Positions 1 to 6,593 of a stretch of DNA of 8,231 nt are shown here, in pieces. Below the pieces are notes generated by a model, which saw only the letters and a list, made by a program, of their open reading frames with translations, made no database searches and was not told the origin of the DNA. Positions within the stretch are counted from its first letter, which is position 1; each line of letters opens with the position of its first letter. The DNA is from Actinomycetota bacterium (GTDB lineage Bacteria; Actinomycetota; Actinomycetes; Nanopelagicales; Nanopelagicaceae), in NCBI GenBank assembly GCA_009700365.1, contig WLME01000042.1, positions 1 through 8,231 of the forward strand, read 5' to 3'. The translations under genes were made by a program, and so were the position numbers.

Positions 1-30
1 TACTCTTGGCATCTTAATAGTCATCTTCAT
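1..30 (-). CDS. Start of probable dihydrolipoamide acyltransferase (E2), cut by the window edge
   Basis: Two bases after the E1 alpha stop codon an ATG opens a frame that stays open to the window edge and reads MKMTIKMPRV. A second ATG at codon 3 gives MTIKMPRV. Lipoyl domains of E2 subunits typically begin with a short strand followed by KMP, as in the family pattern IKMPxLGE, so this fits the N-terminus of the E2 core of the same complex. The position supports this, because E2 normally follows the E1 genes in one operon. Only ten codons are visible, so the lipoyl lysine, peripheral-subunit binding domain and acyltransferase domain cannot be checked. The choice between the two ATG codons is open; neither has a strong Shine-Dalgarno sequence. 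Confidence 0.6.
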   Translation of the reverse strand, partial: MKMTIKMPRV

Positions 31-32
31 GG

Positions 33-1043
33 CTAACCGACTTTCTGAGAAGTGAAGATATGAGAGAACATATCTTTCGCTGTTGGTTCAGGGTCACTCT
101 TTGCTTGAACAATTGCTGCATCGACGGTTGCGACTGCTTTGGCTTTCATCTCTTCAATCTTGGCCGTATCCAAAAGTCCCTTTTTTGTAAGAGCTTGTTC
201 TGTGACAAGGATTGGGTCGCGCTTCTGCCACATCTCTAGCTCGCCCTCTGGGCGATATAGAGCTTGGTCAGCGCGGGAGTGACCCGAGAATCGATAGGTT
301 TTCGCCTCGATGAGAGTAGGCCCATCGCCGCGTCGCGCACGATCAATAGCCTCTTGCATTCCGCTTTGTACCGCGTAAATATCCATGCCATCCAATTTCG
401 CATGAGGCATCGCATAACTTTCGGCACGTATATGTAAATCTTCAATGGGAGTTGAAAGATCGATTCGCGTGTATTCACCATAAACATTGTTATTGATTAC
501 AAAAATTACCGGCAACTTCCAGATCGCAGCCAGATTCATAGATTCGTGAAAGGCGCCAATGTTTGTTGCGGCATCTCCGAAATATGCAACTGCTACGTTC
601 TTCTTCTTTTGAATCTGAAATGCAAGTGCAGCACCTGCAGCTACAGGCATTCCACCACCGATGATTGCTGATGTAGGAAGTACGCCGACGGAGCTATCGC
701 ACATATGCATCGATCCACCAATTCCACCCGCACAGCCTGTGGACTTACCCATAATCTCTGCCATGACTGAATGTGGAGAAAGTCCAAAAGCAAGAGCGAT
801 ACCGTGGCTGCGATAAGTGGCTGCGATTACGTCATCTGGATTAAGGACAGTTGCAAGACCTAAGTTGAGTGCTTCTTCGCCGACACATAAGTGAGTCGTG
901 CCTCTAATTTCTCCTGCGGCAAATAACTCATTGGTTCGACGTTCAAACTCGCGAATCTCGAGCATGCGTTCGTAGCAAGCAATTTCATCTGTCTTCGAAT
1001 CGCTGGTTTTTAGCGAGTTGCGACGTTCGAGTGAAGTGCTCAT
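33..1043 (-). CDS. 2-oxoacid dehydrogenase complex E1 component, alpha subunit (TPP-dependent)
   Basis: This is the alpha subunit of an alpha2beta2 E1 that decarboxylates a 2-oxo acid and passes the acyl group to lipoyl-E2, of the pyruvate, acetoin or branched-chain type. The protein is 336 residues, normal for the family. Visible marks are the GTTHLCVGEEA segment (His51), YRSHG (78-81), the thiamine-diphosphate/Mg motif starting GDAATN (156-161) and closing with NNN (184-186), and the loop GHSRADQALYR (254-264) with His255. The third position of the GDG motif is Ala158 instead of Gly. I chose the ATG at 1043 because it overlaps the E1 beta stop as ATGA and has GGAAGG nine bases upstream; a longer frame from 1070 would start inside E1 beta without such a signal. 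Sequence alone does not settle the substrate: FHESMNLAAIWKLP resembles acetoin/pyruvate E1 alphas, and no acoX or regulator gene is in view. Confidence 0.93.
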   Translation of the reverse strand: MSTSLERRNSLKTSDSKTDEIACYERMLEIREFERRTNELFAAGEIRGTTHLCVGEEALNLGLATVLNPDDVIAATYRSHGIALAFGLSPHSVMAEIMGKSTGCAGGIGGSMHMCDSSVGVLPTSAIIGGGMPVAAGAALAFQIQKKKNVAVAYFGDAATNIGAFHESMNLAAIWKLPVIFVINNNVYGEYTRIDLSTPIEDLHIRAESYAMPHAKLDGMDIYAVQSGMQEAIDRARRGDGPTLIEAKTYRFSGHSRADQALYRPEGELEMWQKRDPILVTEQALTKKGLLDTAKIEEMKAKAVATVDAAIVQAKSDPEPTAKDMFSHIFTSQKVG

Positions 1044-2050
1044 TTGCTGACGCCTTCCGTAATCCACCAAGGTTGTGGAACTTTGTTTTCCTTTACCGCT
1101 TCTTTGAGTGCAAGAGCCACATTTATTGCAGTAGGCACATAACGAGCCTCTAAGGTGCCGCTATAAGGCACCGGAACATCTGGCGCGGTGATTCTAAAAG
1201 GTGCGCTTTTGAGCGCGGAAAATGCATGAGATGCAACGTAAGAAACAATTTCTGAGCCCCAGCCGCCGCTCCATGGAGATTCTTCAACGACAATTAGTCG
1301 ACCAGTCTTCTTCACAGATGAAAGTACGGTCTGGCGATCCCACGGTACGAGAGTTGCTAAATCAATGAGTTCGACAGATAACCCAGATTCTTTGATTGCT
1401 TCCCTTGCAACATTAACCATATTGCCAAGAGAGACAACAGTGGCTTCGCTTCCTTCTTGGAGTATGCGAGCCTTTCCTATCTCCATTTTTAATGAAGTAT
1501 CAACTTCCCCGCGCTCTGCATAGAGAATTCGAGGTTCTAAAAACATCACAGGGTTGTTATCTTGAATTGATGCACGAAGAAGTGAATATGCAGATTGCGC
1601 GTCCGAAGGTTGAACGACCTTAAGTCCGGGAGTTGCTGCAACCCAATTTTCTAGAGTTTGTGAATGTTGACTTCCAAAGCCAAGCCCTGATCCACATGAT
1701 GCACGGACAACCATTGGCACTGAGTATTCGCCATTGCTGAGGTAATGCATCTTGGCGCCTTCAGTGACAAGCGCATCGAGTGCAACACCAAGAAATTCCA
1801 TGAACATTATTTCGATAACAGGACGCATTCCCATCATTGCTGCGCCAACGGCTGCGCCAGTAAATGCCATCTCTGAAATTGGGGTATCACGCACGCGAAT
1901 AGGGCCGAATGTATCGAGCAAGCCTTCTGAAGTCTTAAATGGCCCTTCTGCTGCTGCAACATCTTCACCGAAGAAAATCACTGATTCGTCAGCGGTCATC
2001 TCATCTGTCATCGCTGCAACGATGGCCTGTCTAAATCGCATTGCGGTCAC
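1040..2050 (-). CDS. 2-oxoacid dehydrogenase complex E1 component, beta subunit
   Basis: This is the partner of the E1 alpha subunit encoded just downstream; together they form the thiamine-diphosphate active sites at the alpha/beta interface. The 336-residue length is normal. It has the transketolase-like pyrimidine-binding domain with FGEDV (27-31), Glu60 in DTPISE (the residue that activates the cofactor's aminopyrimidine in this family), His129 in GSQHSQTLENW, and the C-terminal transketolase domain with IDLATLVPWD and KKTGRLIVVEE. The start is GTG at 2050 or ATG at 2041 (codon 4). GTG has a distant AAGAG, and the ATG has no better signal, so the start is uncertain by three codons. The stop overlaps the E1 alpha ATG, which implies translational coupling and equal subunit output. 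Beta before alpha is the reverse of the usual pdhA-pdhB or acoA-acoB order. Confidence 0.93.
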   Translation of the reverse strand: MTAMRFRQAIVAAMTDEMTADESVIFFGEDVAAAEGPFKTSEGLLDTFGPIRVRDTPISEMAFTGAAVGAAMMGMRPVIEIMFMEFLGVALDALVTEGAKMHYLSNGEYSVPMVVRASCGSGLGFGSQHSQTLENWVAATPGLKVVQPSDAQSAYSLLRASIQDNNPVMFLEPRILYAERGEVDTSLKMEIGKARILQEGSEATVVSLGNMVNVAREAIKESGLSVELIDLATLVPWDRQTVLSSVKKTGRLIVVEESPWSGGWGSEIVSYVASHAFSALKSAPFRITAPDVPVPYSGTLEARYVPTAINVALALKEAVKENKVPQPWWITEGVSK

Positions 2051-2070
2051 GTGCGCTCAATTCTCTTCAT
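2047..2070 (-). other. Seven-codon leader ORF overlapping the E1 beta GTG start (possible)
   Basis: An ATG at 2070 opens a frame reading MKRIERT and stops at a TGA that overlaps the GTG of E1 beta as GTGA. A -10-like TAGAGT (2086-2081) lies ten bases before this ATG. Such an arrangement could couple initiation at the GTG to a tiny leader peptide. A frame this short can arise by chance and there is no attenuator-like codon run, so this is only a possibility. Confidence 0.15.
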
Positions 2071-2178
2071 CGTGAAAATTACTCTAGCTCTTTAAAAGGT
2101 GCTTAAAACCACTACTGGAAACGATTGCTAGATTACTTTAGGGGTATCGGTTAGTCAACAAATAGCAGATAATTAGCC
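2051..2178. promoter_or_regulatory. Divergent control region between E1 beta and the CoA-transferase
   Basis: These 128 bases separate two divergent genes and must carry both promoters. Leftward, TAGAGT at 2086-2081 is a plausible -10 for the E1 operon, giving a leader of about 25 bases. Rightward, TAGATT at 2129-2134 and GATAAT at 2168-2173 are possible -10 elements. No convincing -35 element with standard spacing and no strong symmetrical operator were seen; short AT-rich near-repeats (CTTTAAAAGGTG and CTTAAAACCAC, 2090-2112) are the only other structure. Promoter assignments are by eye. Confidence 0.5.
2168..2173 (+). promoter_or_regulatory. Candidate -10 element for a leaderless CoA-transferase mRNA
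   Basis: GATAAT differs from TATAAT at one base and ends five bases before the ATG at 2179. A transcript started at the usual distance would begin at or within a base or two of the start codon. There is no strong Shine-Dalgarno sequence upstream of that ATG, which agrees with leaderless translation. No -35 match was seen at 16-18 bases. Confidence 0.4.
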
Positions 2179-3288
2179 ATGGCAATTAAGCCCTTGGAAG
2201 GGTTAAAAGTATTGGATGCCACATCCAATATCGCTGGACCCTACGGAGGGGCAATCCTGGCCGATTTAGGGGCAGATGTAATCAAGATAGAGGTTCCATC
2301 GGGAGATCCTTCACGCTCTATGGCGCCCATTGATGGCGATAAATCTGCCTATTTTAATATTGTGAATAGAAATAAGGATCTTCGTCAGATCAATCTAAAG
2401 AGCCCTGATGGCATGGCCGAACTCAACACTCTTTTGGAAAGTGCAGATATTTTTCTTACAAACTTCCTTCCTGACCGTCTCGTGGCACTTCACATCACTC
2501 CAGATGAGCTCATGAATAAATATCCACATTTGATTTTTGGAAACCTCACTTCATATGGTGCAACAGGAGTAGATGCATCCACTCCTGGATACGATGCAAC
2601 AGTTCAAGCTAGAACCGGCATCATGTATCTCACCGGTGAGCCAGATGGAAGACCAGTACGTGCAGGTGTTTCAGTTCTTGATATTGGCGCAGGAACATGG
2701 CTTGCAATGGGAATCCTTGCTGCTGTAATCGAAAGAGGTAAAACTGGAAAAGGATCACTCGTTGAGACTTCTCTCTATGAAACTGGAATCTCTTGGGTGA
2801 GTTACCACCTTGCAGCACATCAAATTTCTGGAGCACCTTCGGTACGAAGTGGAGCCGGACATCCCACCTTCGCTCCCTATGGAATATTTAAAACTTCAGA
2901 TGGTGATATTTGCATCGGCGTTGGAAGCGACGGTGTTTTTGTAAAATTATGCGAGCAAATAAATCGAAGTGACCTTGCTATTGACCCTCTGTATGCCACT
3001 AATGTGAACCGCGTAGCCAATAAATCCACACTTCACGCTGAAATTGAATCAGCGCTTGAAGGAGAAAGTGCGATCTATTGGGCTAAAAAACTTGGTTCGA
3101 ATGGGGTTCCAGCCGATCTCGTGGTCCCTCCTGAAGCTTTATTCAGCGATGAGCAAGAGAAGGAAGTTGGGATGCTTCTTCCTAATCCCGACAAAGAATC
3201 AGCGGTGAAATGGATTCCGGGGTTACCTATAAAAATAAATGGTGAGCGACCTGAGATCTACCGAAGCGCACCACACAAAAGTACATAA
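2179..3288 (+). CDS. Class III (CaiB/BaiF family) CoA-transferase
   Basis: This enzyme moves coenzyme A between carboxylic acids via aspartyl-CoA intermediates; formyl-CoA:oxalate CoA-transferase, CaiB and alpha-methylacyl-CoA racemase are in the family. The 369 residues show the N-terminal Rossmann part with GLKVLDATSNIAGPYGG and LADLGADVIKIE (about 8-38), RNKDLRQINLKSPDG (64-78), the nucleophile Asp139 in PGYDATVQARTG, LTGEPDGRPVRAGVSVLD (151-168), and the TGKGSLVETSLYE segment (189-201). It is slightly shorter than the common 380-430 residues, but both ends look complete. It stands alone on its strand, divergent from the 2-oxoacid dehydrogenase operon. Its TAA is directly followed by the stop codon of the opposing enolase-superfamily gene with no base between. 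Donor and acceptor acids cannot be read from sequence, and a racemase role is possible, though the transferase signature is the better fit. Confidence 0.9.
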   Translation: MAIKPLEGLKVLDATSNIAGPYGGAILADLGADVIKIEVPSGDPSRSMAPIDGDKSAYFNIVNRNKDLRQINLKSPDGMAELNTLLESADIFLTNFLPDRLVALHITPDELMNKYPHLIFGNLTSYGATGVDASTPGYDATVQARTGIMYLTGEPDGRPVRAGVSVLDIGAGTWLAMGILAAVIERGKTGKGSLVETSLYETGISWVSYHLAAHQISGAPSVRSGAGHPTFAPYGIFKTSDGDICIGVGSDGVFVKLCEQINRSDLAIDPLYATNVNRVANKSTLHAEIESALEGESAIYWAKKLGSNGVPADLVVPPEALFSDEQEKEVGMLLPNPDKESAVKWIPGLPIKINGERPEIYRSAPHKST

Positions 3289-4416
3289 CTACTTTTGACG
3301 ATATTTATTAACTACATCCTCGTTGATTTCAATACCAAGCCCTGGCTTGCCCAATGGCGGGTAGACCCAGCCGTCTTTATGAGTTAAAGGGGTTGTTACC
3401 AAATCATTTTGCATGGGATTTGGAAGTGGCTTAAATTCAAATAGTTTAAATGCCAAACTGCTACAACTGACTGCAATGCTTGCGGCCGAGACAATGGCAG
3501 AAGACCAGGCATGTGCATTCGCTTGGCGTTTGGCAGATTCGACTCGCGAAACTATCTTGGTAAAGCCTGTAACACCTTCTACGCGTCCTGGATCAATTCC
3601 AAAGACATCACATGTTCCGGTTGCAAGAATTGCTTCATATCCTGCAACGTTCCATTCACGTTCTCCATATGCAATAAGCGTCTTCGTCTTATCGCGAAGT
3701 GTTCTATAACCTTCAGGATCCCAAGCACCGAGAGGCTCTTCTATCCAGTCAATGTTGTAGTCATCAAAAGCCTGAACGCGCTTTACGGCAGTTGCAACAT
3801 CCCATTTAATTGCATAACCAAGATCAATCATTAATTTCTTATCTGGTCCGATTGCTTCGCGCATTTGCTTGACGTATTCAACATCGCGGTCGTGTTCGTA
3901 ACCTAGATTTGCATTACCGCGCTTACCGAATCCAACTTTCATCCCCTGAACACCAGTTGCCATCCAGCCCTTTGCTTGCTCAGCCATTGCTGGAATCGAT
4001 GAATCGTGAGCATGACCAGAGGCGATTGCTGGAAGTTTCTCGTGAACAGGCCCGCCCAGTAGTTCAAGCAAACTTGTGTTGAGAGCTTTTCCTTTGAGAT
4101 CCCAGAGTGCGATATCAATTGCAGATAAGGCATACGCTGCTAAACCGCCGCGGTATCCGTACCACCAGTATCGCTCGCGAATTGAATTCCAAATTGCGTT
4201 GTTGTCGATGGGAGATTTACCAATAACAAATTCTGAAAGCCCCTCGATCAGAGCTGCGACAGCGAAGTTGGCTTCCTTAAATTGAGTGATGGACTCACCC
4301 CACCCAACCAGGCCGTCGTCGGTCGTAATTTTGACCAGGCAGAGGTAGCGCTCGGCATTAAAGTCATTTGGCTCGGGATAGGCGACCGGAATGGGTTCTA
4401 CTTTTACAATCTTCAC
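3289..4416 (-). CDS. Enolase-superfamily enzyme (mandelate racemase/muconate lactonizing type), probable acid-sugar dehydratase
   Basis: Enolase-superfamily enzymes abstract a proton next to a carboxylate held by Mg2+; most mandelate-racemase-type members dehydrate sugar acids to 2-keto-3-deoxy acids. The 375 residues show the capping domain (about 1-125, with the signature LSAIDIALWDLKGK) and a barrel with Mg ligands Asp198 (MIDLG), Glu226 (WIEEPL) and Glu252 (YGERE). Asp275 (GIDPGR) and His302 (NAHAWSSA) form a dyad typical of the mandelate racemase subgroup. At the end of the second barrel strand the sequence is MKVGFGK (159-165): the first Lys of the KxK motif is present, but Gly162 replaces the second, so the opposite catalytic base is unclear. 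Start is GTG with AAGGAAGG seven bases upstream. It is divergent from the lactonase-like amidohydrolase, supporting a shared sugar-acid route. Substrate unknown; L-fuconate, rhamnonate or similar dehydratase is only an analogy. Confidence 0.88.
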   Translation of the reverse strand: MKIVKVEPIPVAYPEPNDFNAERYLCLVKITTDDGLVGWGESITQFKEANFAVAALIEGLSEFVIGKSPIDNNAIWNSIRERYWWYGYRGGLAAYALSAIDIALWDLKGKALNTSLLELLGGPVHEKLPAIASGHAHDSSIPAMAEQAKGWMATGVQGMKVGFGKRGNANLGYEHDRDVEYVKQMREAIGPDKKLMIDLGYAIKWDVATAVKRVQAFDDYNIDWIEEPLGAWDPEGYRTLRDKTKTLIAYGEREWNVAGYEAILATGTCDVFGIDPGRVEGVTGFTKIVSRVESAKRQANAHAWSSAIVSAASIAVSCSSLAFKLFEFKPLPNPMQNDLVTTPLTHKDGWVYPPLGKPGLGIEINEDVVNKYRQK

Positions 4417-4423
4417 AAAAAAG

Positions 4424-4431
4424 CCTTCCTT
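4424..4431 (-). promoter_or_regulatory. Strong Shine-Dalgarno sequence deciding a GTG start
   Basis: AAGGAAGG lies seven bases upstream of the GTG at 4416 on the minus strand. It supports GTG over any later ATG as the start of the enolase-superfamily gene, where the GTG-AAG-ATT-GTA codons give the expected first strand of the capping domain. Confidence 0.75.
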
Positions 4432-4438
4432 AACACTA

Positions 4439-4476
4439 TTCCTAGCTCGTGAGTGGTACTAACTTACTCCTAGGAA
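4439..4476. promoter_or_regulatory. Inverted repeat in a divergent promoter region, candidate operator
   Basis: TTCCTAG (4439-4445) and CTAGGAA (4470-4476) are perfect 7-bp inverted arms around a 24-base spacer. Outside them, after one mismatch, two more bases pair on each side. Inside lies a second imperfect dyad, GTGAGT and ACTTAC (4449-4454 and 4462-4467; five of six pairs, seven-base gap). The left arm abuts a leftward -10 candidate TAGTGT (4438-4433) and the right arm sits just upstream of a rightward AT-rich TTTAAT (4481-4486). The layout suits one regulator controlling both the dehydratase-like and lactonase-like genes. No regulator gene is in the window. Confidence 0.45.
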
Positions 4477-4506
4477 AAGATTTAATAAAGAGAAGCGGAG
4501 ACAAAG

Positions 4507-5391
4507 ATGTCTAATCTCATCCCCATCATTGATACCCATATGCACTTATGGGAGACCAAACACCCTGAATTGAAATGGGTCTGGCTTGATAAAGATGCCA
4601 TGCACCCAATTCTTGGAAATATTGATGCAATCAAATCTGTCGCCTTCACTCTCAACGACTTATGGGCAGAGGCGAGATTCTCGGGAATTTCTGGTTTTGT
4701 CCACGTACAAGCAGCAATTGGCTCACCAGATCCAGTAACAGAGACAGTGTGGCTTACCGAAATGGCTAAGACTGGCCCTGTTCCTATGCGCATTGTTGGA
4801 GACTCTCCACTCGGCGCCGAGGGTGCTATCGCGCAACTGCAACGTCATCAAGAATCTCCACTTTTCGTGGGAGTTCGAGATTTCAATGCTGAAGTGATGT
4901 TTGCTAAGAAAGAAGTTTCACCAAGCTACGAAAAATCATTGGAGTACATGGCCAAAGAAGGTCTCATCTTTGATTTGGACTGCGAATGGCAAAATATGGA
5001 CGAGGCAATCAAATTGGCGCAGCGCCATCCAAATCTTCCAATAGTCCTTGAGCATATTGGATTCCCGCGCAAGCGAGATGACGAATACTTCAATAACTGG
5101 AAGGCAGCTATCAATCGTTTAGCTAAGTGCGAAAATGTCACAATGAAGATTTCCGGTATCGGAATGACTGATCCGCAATTTACTCGCGAATCTCTTCGTA
5201 AGTGGGCAGAATCTTCGCTGGACGCATTCGGCGCAGATCGCACAGTTCTTGGTTCTAACTGGCCTGTAGATCGACTCTTTGTGTCTTATGCAACGATGAT
5301 TGAATTCACCCGCGACTACATCTCAAAGCTCTCTCCATCAGAGCAAGAGAAGGTTTGCAATAAGAACGCAGCTCGTCTCTATCGTTTCTAG
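4507..5391 (+). CDS. TIM-barrel amidohydrolase, COG3618 (amidohydrolase 2) family, lactonase-like
   Basis: COG3618 members hydrolyse lactones such as L-fuconolactone, 2-pyrone-4,6-dicarboxylate and muconolactone derivatives. The 294-residue length is typical. The first strand carries IIDTHMHLW with His11 and His13, the classic HxH. Further marks are GVRDFN (122-127), FDLDC (155-159), LEHIGFP with His183, VTMKISGIG (211-219), and GSNWPVD (249-255) near the end. In the characterised hydrolases that last motif has Asp in the form DWP; here the position is Asn251, with Asp255 four residues on. The ATG has GGAG six bases upstream, a normal Shine-Dalgarno. The gene is divergent from the enolase-superfamily gene and probably shares its regulation. 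Its TAG lies in the palindrome CTAG, which also encodes the stop of the opposing P450. A lactonase feeding the dehydratase is the best reading, but the substrate is unproven and the Asn could mean altered chemistry. Confidence 0.87.
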   Translation: MSNLIPIIDTHMHLWETKHPELKWVWLDKDAMHPILGNIDAIKSVAFTLNDLWAEARFSGISGFVHVQAAIGSPDPVTETVWLTEMAKTGPVPMRIVGDSPLGAEGAIAQLQRHQESPLFVGVRDFNAEVMFAKKEVSPSYEKSLEYMAKEGLIFDLDCEWQNMDEAIKLAQRHPNLPIVLEHIGFPRKRDDEYFNNWKAAINRLAKCENVTMKISGIGMTDPQFTRESLRKWAESSLDAFGADRTVLGSNWPVDRLFVSYATMIEFTRDYISKLSPSEQEKVCNKNAARLYRF

Positions 5392-6593
5392 TTATTTTCG
5401 ACCAGAAGCTGTAACGGCTTACGGACTGCAAAAAGTTGTGGGTAGTTGATCTCATCCTGGACTACCCGCAACTTTGGTGCACGTTCCAATAGAACTTGTA
5501 GGAGCGTTTTCGTCTCGAGGCGTGCAAGTGGTGCGCCGATGCAGAAGTGAATGCCGTGGCCAAAACTGGAATGGCCCAGATCCTCACGGTCGACTATGAA
5601 TGAGTCTGGTTCGGCGTATCTAGCTGGGTCTCGATTTGCAGCTCCGATAATGAAATGGCAGTAATCACCTTTCTTTATTAACTGACCTCCGATTTCAAGA
5701 TCCACAGAAGCTACGCGAGATTGCTTGAGAATTGAGGAGTCATATCGCAGCGCCTCTTCAACTGCTGCCTCAATCTTCTTCGGATCAGCCAGTAGCTTCT
5801 CTTTCTCAACCGGGTTATTGTGAAGTGCAATCATTAAATTTCCAATGAGGCCTTCTGTGGTTTCAAATCCAGCAAAGAAAAGTTGAATAGTAAGCGCAGC
5901 TAGCTCTTCATCGGTTAGATGGTCTTCGCTCTTATCCATATTCCCTAATTTCGAAAGTAAGTTTTCGCCAGGTTTGCGGCGAAGGTCATCGAAAAGTGTA
6001 AAAAGATACTTTTCTGCCTCAATTGATGCGTCATTTGCCTCTTTTGCAGCTTGATATCCGACCTGTGCTGAAGCGCTGAAGCCAGCATGTTTATCTGACC
6101 ATCGCCGAACATCGCTTTGACGTTCTTCTGGGATTCCTAATAACTCACAGATGACGATTGCTGGCAATCGAAAGGATAGTTCAGAGACGAGATCAAATTC
6201 TTTCTTACTCAAAGCCTTTCTTGCTAAGTCATCGACAATGCTTTCAAGTTTTGGAGTAAAGGCTGCGATGCTTCGTGGAGTGAAAGATTTGTTGACCAAT
6301 TTACGTAGTCTCGTATGGCTTGGTGGGTCTTGAAAAACTATCCAGTTATTGAGGGTTGAAATAATTTTACTGAATTCTGCTTTTTCTTCTGCCGATAGAT
6401 GGGCAGATGCAGACGCTATGCGCTCTCCTGCATTGAGATCTGAATTGGATAGACCTTTTTCAACTTCGGAATATGGAGAAATTATCCATGCCTTTATTTT
6501 CTCATCCCAAAATATAGGGCGGTTTGAGAGAAAGTCTCGGAAAGTTTCGTAGGGGTTCTTGAAATAATCTGGGGAAAGAAACTCTGCGCTCAC
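5388..6593 (-). CDS. Cytochrome P450 (soluble bacterial type)
   Basis: This is a haem-thiolate monooxygenase that inserts one oxygen atom from O2 into an organic substrate, with electrons from a ferredoxin/reductase pair or similar. The 401-residue length is standard for bacterial soluble P450s and there is no signal or membrane anchor. Hallmarks are complete: QDPPSHTRLRKLV in the helix B'/C region (88-100), I-helix AGFETTEG (241-248) with the acid/Thr pair Glu244-Thr245, ExxR at Glu280-Arg283, and the haem loop FGHGIHFCIG (344-353) with ligand Cys351. The start is GTG; no other in-frame Met occurs before residue 219, and no well-spaced Shine-Dalgarno precedes it, so leaderless translation is possible. 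No ferredoxin or ferredoxin reductase gene is in view. It faces the amidohydrolase tail to tail and diverges from the transporter after 40 bases. The subfamily and substrate cannot be named from motifs. Confidence 0.95.
   Translation of the reverse strand: MSAEFLSPDYFKNPYETFRDFLSNRPIFWDEKIKAWIISPYSEVEKGLSNSDLNAGERIASASAHLSAEEKAEFSKIISTLNNWIVFQDPPSHTRLRKLVNKSFTPRSIAAFTPKLESIVDDLARKALSKKEFDLVSELSFRLPAIVICELLGIPEERQSDVRRWSDKHAGFSASAQVGYQAAKEANDASIEAEKYLFTLFDDLRRKPGENLLSKLGNMDKSEDHLTDEELAALTIQLFFAGFETTEGLIGNLMIALHNNPVEKEKLLADPKKIEAAVEEALRYDSSILKQSRVASVDLEIGGQLIKKGDYCHFIIGAANRDPARYAEPDSFIVDREDLGHSSFGHGIHFCIGAPLARLETKTLLQVLLERAPKLRVVQDEINYPQLFAVRKPLQLLVENN

Noticed and set aside
1044..1070. Longer E1 alpha start nine codons upstream
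   Set aside because: It would begin inside E1 beta with no start signal, whereas the ATG at 1043 has GGAAGG upstream and the typical ATGA overlap.
1752..2075. Plus-strand 107-codon open frame antisense to E1 beta
   Set aside because: It lies opposite a clear E1 beta gene, has low-complexity Ser/Ala/Pro-rich content typical of an antisense shadow, and shows no recognisable domain.
2090..2112. AT-rich near-repeats CTTTAAAAGGTG and CTTAAAACCAC as an operator
   Set aside because: The similarity is partial and in an AT-rich stretch; symmetry is too short to separate from chance.
3280..3300. Intrinsic terminator between the CoA-transferase and the enolase-superfamily gene
   Set aside because: The stop codons abut and no GC-rich hairpin followed by a T run is visible around the junction; the same holds for the junctions at 5388-5391 and 7458-7461.
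3413..3834. Two overlapping plus-strand frames of about 100 codons inside the enolase-superfamily gene
   Set aside because: They are antisense to conserved barrel motifs and the catalytic His region, have no Shine-Dalgarno or domain, and overlap each other in different frames, as shadows do.
4482..5243. Minus-strand frames of about 103-105 codons opposite the amidohydrolase
   Set aside because: The sense strand encodes all family motifs across this stretch; the antisense products match no family I recognise.
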